DNA of 39,242 bases. Source: a virus. The position numbers and the translations under genes were made by a program. This document shows, piece after piece, positions 33,101 through 39,242 of the stretch. The stretch is from positions 4,939 to 44,180 of the IMG/VR virus record IMGVR_UViG_3300001737_000092. One strand, given 5' to 3'. The notes beneath the pieces were generated by a model. That model saw only the letters and a program-made list of their open reading frames with translations, did not search any database and was not told the origin of the DNA. Every line of letters starts with the position of its first letter. Within the stretch, counting starts at the first letter, position 1.

Positions 33101-35561
33101 CATTTTTCTGTGCTAAATAATGAATAAGTTTTATTTTATTACCTTTAATATCTAATTCAATATCATTGAGTTGAGGTATTTGATAAAAAATACCACCATT
33201 ATATTTAATATTATATTTACCATGTTGATGAAAATTAATAATTCTTTGTAATTCAGGATTAACAATTTGTTTATAAAGGTATTCTCTTATACCTTCATTC
33301 ATTGTAACTACACCATTTTCTATATTAAAATCTTTATTGGTAAAATTTAATATTGCTGTAATAAAACCTTTTACACTAGTTTTATCAGAAGATGTTAATC
33401 CCAACATATGAGCAATTCTTCTTTGAAAACTATATTCTTTATCACCAACTGTAATTTTTACAGGATGATCAGCTAATATTCCATTACTTGTGTTTTGAAA
33501 GAATCCTACTTTTGTTGTTTCATGATCAGCATCAGATAAATCAGTCATTGAATTTTTTAAAGGAACCTTTTTACCTTTGATTTTAAATGAATTGTTACCT
33601 ATTGTAAATAGATTATATCTATCTCTAAACTCATCAGATTCTTTTAGTAAAGTAATTATATCTGAATCTCTACTAAAAACATCTTTAGATAAATTATCTT
33701 GTATAGCTTTGGTTTTAAGACCATTGATTCTGTCATAAATGAGACTACCTGTAACAAATCCATAGAATGTTTTTCCATTATCTCTAAATGAAACAACCAT
33801 TCTTGCTTGTGTATATCTTGCTTCTGCTCTAGCTATATTAGAAATAATATTATCTGCAAATCCAAAAGTACCACTTGTTTCTAATTTAATTGGTGTATCA
33901 CTATTTGCTATAATCTTCAATCTAGCTGCTAAATAACCAAAAATACCTTTATTATTTTCCTTTACATAAAACATATCTTCAAACGGTATTTTTTTACCAT
34001 TAACTCGATAAGTATTATTAATAAATTGATCTAATAATTTAGATGATATTTTAATACCAATATCATTTAACCATGCAATATATTTCTCTTTATTTTCAAC
34101 ATCATATTTAGTATATACTTTAAACTTATAACCAGTTTTAGTCTTTTCTAATATATATTTATCTGTATTTCTATTTTTTGAATAGAATAATATATTTGTT
34201 TCAGCAAATAATTTATTTAATATTTTATCATTAATTTGAAATTCTTGACCATCATCAAGATGTTCTGTAATACCAATCTTTTCTAAATATGAATTTACAT
34301 CTGTATTTGATACAAATTTTTCACGTGCAAAATCATTAAATCTATCTAATAAATCTTGTGCTTTTTTACGATCAAATATACTATCATTACCATTTGATAA
34401 TGTCAGATTTTTTCTAATATTATCTCTCCAATCAGACATGTGACTAGCTGCAACACTTGAAGAATTACTATCGTATACATTTAATGATACATTTGTACCA
34501 ATAATACGATTATGATCATCATATGTATGATTTTTAACTAAATAAACAAACTTAGCTAAAAACTTATGATTATTCATAACTACAGAGAAATTGCTCTGAA
34601 GATTATTAGGTTTAGATAGATCTTTGTTATCAGCAAGTAATCTTCCTACTAAAGTATTAGCTTGTTTTTTTACATATTCTTCATCATAAACATCTTTGTC
34701 TTCAAGCCACATCCAAGGGTGCACAGAAGCATTAGCTTTTAACTCAGCTATCATTGTTTCAAGATTACTACCCATGTTAGCTAATACAGCAATAGTATTA
34801 TCAAAAGCAAAATCCTTTGATACAAATTTTGGTAAACCAAGAAAACCAGTTTTTTGATTACCATTTGTATCTATATCAGGTTGATTAAATAATAAATTAC
34901 GAACTAATGTACCTGCTTTTTCATGAAAATCTTTTTCTTCTGAATTTTTATCATAGGTAACATTTTCGTCAATTTCTTCTGATTCAATATCAATTTCTTC
35001 TGATTCAATGTCATCCTCTTTTATTTTAATAGCATTGATAACTTTATTTTCAACTAATTCATCAATAATTTTATCTGCAATTAAATTTGTGTTATCCTGT
35101 ATTTGTTTAATTTTATTGAAGAAAGTATAATAGTCAGATAACAATAAATTTAAATTAGAATAAATTCCTTTTTTATTAAGAGTTTCAAGTTCATTTAAAT
35201 TTTCTTCAAGAGGTTTAATAATTTTATCAATATGATCAAGAATCATATTTTCAATATTATCTTTGATATTATCTAAGCTAACATCACTATTTTTAATAAT
35301 ATCACTATATATAGAAGCAAAACTACTTGTGATTTCAGATAATTCATAAGGAGTTATACCTTCAATTGATTTAAGAACAGATTTAATTCTTTCAATTGAT
35401 TCTATACCAAGTACAGGTGAAGCTTGTTCTTTCCTTAAAAGTTCATTTAATGATTTACCAATTCTTTCATCTAATGAATATAATCCATTGATTGCATTAT
35501 AAGCTTTTGTTATAATTTCTTCATCTGGTGTTAGTTTTTCAACATCTACAATATCTTGTGA
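27150..35561 (-). CDS. Giant virion RNA polymerase-like protein with HExxH, ASCH-like and SLOG-like domains
   Basis: About 2800 codons open from 35561; the first ATG is 35246 (2698 residues). The RNA polymerase call rests on KGLDFDVDK (residue about 1349 from that ATG), the DxDxD metal-binding motif, preceded by NIKGFLPTEVGDLMLV and followed near 1480 by GKAGIGVYSS, the second barrel motif with its Lys. Further on: a zincin motif LHEMMHAF (about 2240) with a later HEFYSEL, an ASCH-like domain (about 2390-2470; GERTATTRYES, KEGDIIEW), and a SLOG-like end (about 2520-2690; FIVGDMPNVDSQF). It would be packaged and injected to transcribe early genes. The 105 codons before 35246 are coding-like yet have no ATG, GTG or TTG, so it is probably continuous with the upstream giant. 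Confidence 0.78.
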   Translation of the reverse strand, partial: SQDIVDVEKLTPDEEIITKAYNAINGLYSLDERIGKSLNELLRKEQASPVLGIESIERIKSVLKSIEGITPYELSEITSSFASIYSDIIKNSDVSLDNIKDNIENMILDHIDKIIKPLEENLNELETLNKKGIYSNLNLLLSDYYTFFNKIKQIQDNTNLIADKIIDELVENKVINAIKIKEDDIESEEIDIESEEIDENVTYDKNSEEKDFHEKAGTLVRNLLFNQPDIDTNGNQKTGFLGLPKFVSKDFAFDNTIAVLANMGSNLETMIAELKANASVHPWMWLEDKDVYDEEYVKKQANTLVGRLLADNKDLSKPNNLQSNFSVVMNNHKFLAKFVYLVKNHTYDDHNRIIGTNVSLNVYDSNSSSVAASHMSDWRDNIRKNLTLSNGNDSIFDRKKAQDLLDRFNDFAREKFVSNTDVNSYLEKIGITEHLDDGQEFQINDKILNKLFAETNILFYSKNRNTDKYILEKTKTGYKFKVYTKYDVENKEKYIAWLNDIGIKISSKLLDQFINNTYRVNGKKIPFEDMFYVKENNKGIFGYLAARLKIIANSDTPIKLETSGTFGFADNIISNIARAEARYTQARMVVSFRDNGKTFYGFVTGSLIYDRINGLKTKAIQDNLSKDVFSRDSDIITLLKESDEFRDRYNLFTIGNNSFKIKGKKVPLKNSMTDLSDADHETTKVGFFQNTSNGILADHPVKITVGDKEYSFQRRIAHMLGLTSSDKTSVKGFITAILNFTNKDFNIENGVVTMNEGIREYLYKQIVNPELQRIINFHQHGKYNIKYNGGIFYQIPQLNDIELDIKGNKIKLIHYLAQKNVDISKIENQIKEKANIVLDNFVKNLVNEKLESWKNNNIIGLFDTKYLSKWSATETKEELYSLIAHDQVINYLIHYSDMLKLYAMDPAFYYKQSNINRKLKITDNTYDLNADIKATYENITKRLARLIAPGQQIANSTDDSYIQLFLDDNEPQASSYQMLLKALGEEGAKNYVKVNETDAQEYTTWQEHIEILYRLGKTPDSAVDFTIQDLEDARKLFSYYKSIDLLTEKERVLVKKVLQPIKPVYSGDKFDEVNGIMRPVYIKSSSFPLIPQLTASLEIDKLRLLMENIQAKKNKNVRASFQSANKVGSARNALNMFSKDGSGKFVYVNDNSNRELTDENLLDTIISEHTLELNRENFRIQQDVPYKSGYHSEDVISNGTQMNKLILANGVLLLDNFEYNDKTIDGKELYTTFNNTFRELLEHRREILLSKFNSIEKLQETINSEAKKNGIQDIAALTLNENGEFANPIWASPNAYRYEALLQSIINKHIIKFKMPGYSYVAGSSAGFHTTSNIHDINQSRIVWIDEPIKKLGHNDILIPSKFRDNKGNLIDLVSDTNKDGTKKYVKLVKNSDGAEYYQLDKDKIDERLLKIISFRIPTSNHSSMSLDNIKGFLPTEVGDLMLVSASKTMQKGLDFDVDKENTYHLWTVKNKEGKLVPLEDVVKIEDINKQLKTAIDKDKIDELNILKEKLINNKMINLYQSILSHEEVQKKTLNILSIDDAKYQANIFDSVISKTSNETLSFISDEYQKQTMISGASGKAGIGVYSSLATFNALIEQIAINNSVNQLSLRKRVSPIGEKAIYEPLEIIIDGITFDNKLGKSILNEESRPIAVVIGERQNISVDNATAGVLGKINLNDYTFGADTTMCLLGLDKGKGAELGGQRIDSISFLILNQPIIRDYVIEMAKILSNTAFFIEDKDKHIKDILLKKYKIKEEDSNVVKTKYKFTSEQLAFAIENHSKEGTTDSFLQKEVLDLFLDLKKFNEAIRTVQSTTSLDSKGVGKSLFDSIDLQEKIDKINGTNKGIYIVKNRTYVLVNNTLPSIYNTYGLQTSLRLWGDYFPYDTDLIKHRMNETIFLSRSGRNLTVEQKQKVFANIKRFFYANKYSGIYNKNETLQTQRKELFIDSDENQSLASYLKDLWSTTELDIIKKNPLFANITFDIKNNGEPSIIKYNNSQHDSLDEQVLHMAFTNLLGVKTITDENGIQSSVVNPVKLPSYNGKEYDTHKLLNDLIRYAYLEGGIQEANQFVKYIPFVLLEETSFASTMRAIHTALLDNNEKIFAINDKINLSNFAIQQAQHNPQDLKQVSISDLVKDDNKIIVIEDLLSIKVNKEWLVKNTEDDMIPEMISMNKNNSYYVFIKNPIKENEYFRIPTLGHSNMTEYDMTVKGIVRSIVNIHTNKVDPFVETLFGEQPVKRSSEEPTIQEKQKEGAIKNEPLAFSTKDHHSILTSIIDHPDISPTIKTIAEVIRTISVSDKNKLNSIILDIADNVTVNGEIVEGKYFALNNTIVLNNQYININGIDGARIYLHEMMHAFLSRELENYTNLEITEDTPLHIRELINIYKVAKKNLKVKKESRSENVFKDIHEFYSELMSDFDLQNQLRKIPYTSQLSLWEKFIKAIKNFFKDDPNYVGDNITDESINVVLSMIKFEKELVTIEPVKEVKEDSSSATTKKEIKNKVISAKGKMTFSYGNNKRNDIISTTTFEAIKNGERTATTRYESDNHIDYWKKLKEGDIIEWESATGEKILVEVTKPLHKLVGSGKNVEQWSKLEGWSTEYFNSKVRPKLNEAWQIEYKLLQNNKPKSGFQGYKGGFENKGKGTPQGDSKDKAMRAVADAFIGESITPISLNINSSLHNFIPKSSTDTSFKEIGIKHGSPTEYGAIEAYRTSGNEDAKIVMLARNSELRGKPLSENTKTDIYHNNINGAEFIVGDMPNVDSQFIDYLQEIGAKFTIYHTGDKPRIKVEESNLETNSANYTYYSNIRV
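34969..35010 (-). repeat. Two-copy 21-bp tandem repeat in the giant gene
   Basis: Copies at 34969-34989 and 34990-35010 differ at one base and encode the repeated acidic heptad IESEEID in a linker near residue 80 of the giant protein. It looks like a recent slippage duplication in a disordered region. Confidence 0.85.
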
Positions 35562-38500
35562 TTACTGTTGGAATATTAGGTTTAACATCTAATGATTTTT
35601 CTACTTCAGGTTTTATTTCTTCTTCTGTGACAACTTCTTTTCTAGCTTGTGCTTCTGGTAATCCGACAGTTATTAAAGGTTGTATAGAAGGAGTCCATAC
35701 AGGATTTTCTTTGGTACCAACATTATAATTTTTAAGATTTGTTTTTAAGGTGTTAATGATATAATCATAATATGAAGAAAATTCAGTACTTTCTATGGTA
35801 TGAAAATTATCATCTAATAAAAATATTGGTTGTTTAATATCCTCGTTTTGTAATGAAAGAATACCAACATTTTTTGTTGCATTATTGATAATATTAGTTA
35901 CTGGTTTTAATTCGCTATCAAATATGATAAAAGCAAGTTTATTATATTTATATGACTTAAATGTATTTTGATGAATTTTAAAGTTTTTAGCTCCAGCAGA
36001 AATTATAATTTCATTACCATTCATTTTAATGAATGGAGAATATATAAACTTTTTAAGATATTGATATATACCTTCCTTTGAACCAATATCAATACCAGAA
36101 TGTTTTTCAAATTCTTTAATTAACTTTACTGCTGTAGGATCATTTTTTGAACTACCATATAACCGTAATGCTTTTATTATAGATGTAACTACTTCTTGAG
36201 ATGGATTTTCTTTCGAATCAAATACAAATCCAATAGCATAATCATTGGTTTTATCTTCATTAGTACCTATTCTTCTAATATCAATAATGTTATCACCAAC
36301 AAAATTATCAACATTTGTAGTAGTACCTTCAAGATTTTCACGTTTACCAGTTTCTAAATTATATATAGATAATTCATCTTTTATTTTTAAACCAATAACA
36401 AAACTATTTGCTTCTTTTAAAGTAATAGCAGTATCTAATTTACTAGGTTCAAGAACTCTGGTATTTTTTTCTTTTATTTCTAGAGAAATACTTTTATTTT
36501 TTTTAACTAATTGTCTAAGAGCATGTGTATTTCTTTTTCCTTCTTTTCTCTTAATATCATCTTCTACATTTGTTTCATTATACCAATTTAAATCATGTAA
36601 AAGTGCAGAACCATCTTCTAATCTTTTACCTTTTTCATAAACTACAATTGGTACAACATCCCAATATTCATCTGAACCTTCTTTTAATTGATAAAAAGAT
36701 GGTTCTAATATATTACCTTCTTCATCAATAGTACTAATCATAACACCATCTAAAACTTCTTGGTAAGTAGGAATATGACCACTGATTTTCCACGGACTAT
36801 ATTTGATTTCCATAGAAAGATATTCAGGATGTACTTCTGCAATCATTTTAGTACCAACATTGAGTCTATCTGGATCAGAAAATTTGACAGCTAGAGGATC
36901 TACTGTTCTACCTTCTACCCAACGTTTTTCAATTTCACCTGTTATAGGATTAACAATCTCTTCTAATATAGAACCAGTACTTATAGCTAATGTGACATTA
37001 CCTGATTCAATGGTATTACCTGTTTCAGGAATAAGACCAGATGATGTTTCTATATATTTTTTATCATTTAATTCTTTTAAATTTTCATTTTGTAATTCTA
37101 TTTTTTCTTCTTCAGATATATTTTCTTCATATAATCTTTGAAATTTATCTAATGCAACTTGCATCTTGAAAAGTTCATTGTAAACAGTATTATAATTTAC
37201 ATCAGCTTTTTTACCTGTAGTATCAAATATGTATTTTTCCCAACCTTCTACAAAAAGATTATACATTCTTTCTATATTAGCACCTTTATCATTACTAATC
37301 TCAATTGCTTTCTGTATTAACTCTTTAAAAGTAGGATTTTCAACATCCATGCCTTCTATAAAATCTTGAATAAGCAATGATGCTAAAGTAGATCTTTCTT
37401 CTGTAGAAGGAGTCAAAATAACAGGAGATGCTTTTTCAAACATACTTAGATACTCATCCTCACTAATTTCTTTACTAATTTCTTCACTAGTTTTTTTACT
37501 AGTTTCAGGAGTTACTATATTATCATTAACCAGATTTTTTATATTACCAAGTACATCTAACAACTCTTGATTTTCATTTTCTGATATTGCTGCTTCTGAA
37601 AGTTTATCATTAATTGAATCAACATCTTCTTCTGATTCAACAGATGTTTCTTTTTCAATAACTGATTTATCAGTATCAGGATCTTCTGTTTTAACATCTT
37701 CTTCAGTAATTCTAGCTTTTTGTTTTTCTGCTTCTTTTTCAACAGATTCAATATTAATTTCAGGATCTTCTTTAGCTGTTTCAATAACTGTATCTACATC
37801 ATCTGTAGTTTTAGTTGTTTCAACAGCATTTTCAGCAGCTTTTTGGTTTAATTTTTTCTGATTTTCTGGATCTCTATATTCAATTATTGTATTTTCAAGT
37901 GTTTTTGCTCTAGCTTCAAGTGATAAATTCTGAAGTTCAATTTGTCTAACTTTATTTTGTGAACCTATTATACCAAGTATTCTATTATCCTCTTCTCTTT
38001 GTTCTTTGGTAATAGTTTCACCATTATATTCAGTTTCTGTTACAGATAAAAGATCTTTTAATTTTTTTTCTTTATTTTTTAAAAATTTTATTTGATTTAA
38101 AATATTTTTTCTAATTGTATTTCTATTATTAGTTTTAACATTTTTTAAAGATTCCTGAAGATTATTTATAACTAAAGAAATACTATCAAGTGAGGTTTTA
38201 ATTTCAAATATAGTTTTACCTAATTCAGTTATTTTATTATTATTAAGTAATTTATTATTGTTGTCAATAAATACTTGATTTGAAACAATGCTATCATTTA
38301 CTCCATCTAATTGTAATCTAGCTTGTACTAATGGAATTAAAACATGATAAGGTGTTTCATTTGTAACTTCTTCTTCAAAAATTTCAGCAGTCTTTTTTGC
38401 ATTTTGTATTAATAAAGGATATGTTTGTCTAATTAAAGCATGATCTTCAGTATCATCTGTAGCTTCTGCTAATGTTTTTTCCAGAAAATTAAGATGTGCT

Positions 38501-39242
38501 TCATATAATGAATCATCAGCATCTGATATTCTATCAACTAATAATCCATTTAATGATTTGTGTTCACTAAGTTGAGCAATATAATTATTAGCTAATGCTG
38601 TATTTCCATCATTTAATGCTTCAGATATCTTTTTAACATATTCAAGTTCAATACCTTGATTAACTTCTTTCATCAAATTACTATGCATCTTAATCCACTT
38701 ATCTTTACCTGTGTATTTATTAAGACCTAATTTAGCAACAGATCCAAATGCAGGTAAAAACGCACCACCCATAACACCTCCAGCAACCTGATTCCATACA
38801 TCAGATCTTTGTAAATAATCAGGTAATCTATCTGTAAAGAAATTATTATCTGTTTTTAAACCAGCTGCAATTTCTGCATTATGTTGTGCTTCATAACCAT
38901 ATACTGCCTGACGACCTTCTTCTTCACCTTCTATAAGACTACCAGTTAAAGATTGTACTCCACCTCTAACAAATTTATTTGGTATTTTATCAAATATTTT
39001 TTCAATAGGATTTCTATTAACATCAGTTATTAATTTTCCTTTTAAAGGACTATATGTTAACATTGATGCTTCTAAAACACCTAATGCTGTACCTGTAATA
39101 AAATCTCTTCTGAACATATAAGTAGCTGCTTCAGAAGCAAGTTTATTAGCTTCTTCATCAGAAATACCTCTTTCTTTTAAAGAATTATATGTTGTATTAT
39201 ATATTTCAGCACCATTCATCAAAGCTTCTCTACCTCTACCAT
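35539..39242 (-). CDS. Giant virion-type protein, N-terminal part missing (window edge), frameshift at its end
   Basis: The frame is open through 39242, so the TTG-initiated 1227 residues are an internal piece; 1233 residues are visible. Near residue 140-165 a Gly/Ala hydrophobic segment (VAGGVMGGAFLPAFGSVAKLG) may insert in a membrane. Coiled helices follow, then a long disordered Glu/Lys/Thr-rich region (about 455-560), then a mixed region of unknown fold. The end runs through an acidic linker (VTEEEIKPEVEKSLDVKPN) and stops abruptly as TRYCRC. The sequence continues smoothly in the +1 frame as DIVDVEKLTPDEE, so it is likely the N-terminal part of the RNA polymerase-like giant. No catalytic motif was seen. 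Confidence 0.65.
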   Translation of the reverse strand, partial: GRGREALMNGAEIYNTTYNSLKERGISDEEANKLASEAATYMFRRDFITGTALGVLEASMLTYSPLKGKLITDVNRNPIEKIFDKIPNKFVRGGVQSLTGSLIEGEEEGRQAVYGYEAQHNAEIAAGLKTDNNFFTDRLPDYLQRSDVWNQVAGGVMGGAFLPAFGSVAKLGLNKYTGKDKWIKMHSNLMKEVNQGIELEYVKKISEALNDGNTALANNYIAQLSEHKSLNGLLVDRISDADDSLYEAHLNFLEKTLAEATDDTEDHALIRQTYPLLIQNAKKTAEIFEEEVTNETPYHVLIPLVQARLQLDGVNDSIVSNQVFIDNNNKLLNNNKITELGKTIFEIKTSLDSISLVINNLQESLKNVKTNNRNTIRKNILNQIKFLKNKEKKLKDLLSVTETEYNGETITKEQREEDNRILGIIGSQNKVRQIELQNLSLEARAKTLENTIIEYRDPENQKKLNQKAAENAVETTKTTDDVDTVIETAKEDPEINIESVEKEAEKQKARITEEDVKTEDPDTDKSVIEKETSVESEEDVDSINDKLSEAAISENENQELLDVLGNIKNLVNDNIVTPETSKKTSEEISKEISEDEYLSMFEKASPVILTPSTEERSTLASLLIQDFIEGMDVENPTFKELIQKAIEISNDKGANIERMYNLFVEGWEKYIFDTTGKKADVNYNTVYNELFKMQVALDKFQRLYEENISEEEKIELQNENLKELNDKKYIETSSGLIPETGNTIESGNVTLAISTGSILEEIVNPITGEIEKRWVEGRTVDPLAVKFSDPDRLNVGTKMIAEVHPEYLSMEIKYSPWKISGHIPTYQEVLDGVMISTIDEEGNILEPSFYQLKEGSDEYWDVVPIVVYEKGKRLEDGSALLHDLNWYNETNVEDDIKRKEGKRNTHALRQLVKKNKSISLEIKEKNTRVLEPSKLDTAITLKEANSFVIGLKIKDELSIYNLETGKRENLEGTTTNVDNFVGDNIIDIRRIGTNEDKTNDYAIGFVFDSKENPSQEVVTSIIKALRLYGSSKNDPTAVKLIKEFEKHSGIDIGSKEGIYQYLKKFIYSPFIKMNGNEIIISAGAKNFKIHQNTFKSYKYNKLAFIIFDSELKPVTNIINNATKNVGILSLQNEDIKQPIFLLDDNFHTIESTEFSSYYDYIINTLKTNLKNYNVGTKENPVWTPSIQPLITVGLPEAQARKEVVTEEEIKPEVEKSLDVKPNIPTVITRYCRC

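Noticed and set aside
37557-37784. Lysine-rich minus-strand frame of 75 codons
   Set aside because: A shadow of the acidic low-complexity region of the giant gene read in another frame.
1-39242. Alternative genetic code (TAG or TGA read as an amino acid)
   Set aside because: Several thousand codons of giant proteins are open under the standard code and TGA is a frequent, well-placed stop, for example in ATGA overlaps.

Overview
The window is AT-rich, densely coding phage DNA and looks like part of a crAss-like phage (Crassvirales-type) genome. The evidence is a crAss-style replication and nucleotide-metabolism module on the + strand, converging on a minus-strand block of giant proteins, one of which carries the DxDxD signature of the virion RNA polymerases of these phages. 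A B12-dependent ribonucleotide reductase and weak, irregular Shine-Dalgarno use suit an anaerobic gut Bacteroidota host, but the host is inferred. The standard genetic code applies. No tRNA, rRNA or CRISPR array was seen by eye.

Layout. (1) 1-7057, +: replication and recombination: C-terminal end of a family B DNA polymerase, SF2 helicase, unknown protein, DnaB-like helicase, a Sak4/RecA-like ATPase split by a group I intron that carries a GIY-YIG endonuclease, a small putative HTH protein, a probable ssDNA-binding protein and a TOPRIM primase. (2) 7088-11760, +: a complete ubiquitin-like conjugation cassette: Ub-like protein, E2-like protein with HxH and Cys, JAMM protease, ThiF/E1-like enzyme, and an unknown fifth protein. 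A strong terminator separates the Ub-like gene from the rest. (3) 11757-18922, +: PD-(D/E)XK nuclease, small unknown genes, a DUF5664-type nucleotide hydrolase, ThyX (frameshifted in the assembly), class II ribonucleotide reductase, and a dUTPase split by a second group I intron with an HNH endonuclease. (4) 18870-19776, +: a membrane-anchored spanin-like protein and one small protein, ending at a strong terminator. (5) 19802-39242, -: giant virion-type proteins plus one DUF5856-like small protein. The giants contain RNA polymerase barrel motifs, an HExxH metallopeptidase motif, two ASCH-like domains, a SLOG-like domain, a NADAR domain and a nucleotidyltransferase-like domain.

How they work together: regions 1 and 3 copy the genome and feed dNTP synthesis. 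Region 5 probably supplies RNA polymerase and other cargo injected with the DNA to start early transcription and perhaps blunt host defence. Region 2 could tag host or phage proteins covalently; its target is unknown. Both introns sit at active-site or conserved motifs, and their internal guide sequences pair with both exons, so the splice sites can be set to the base. At three places (ThyX and two giant-protein junctions) the coding frame jumps by +1; these could be sequence errors, real breaks or programmed frameshifts.
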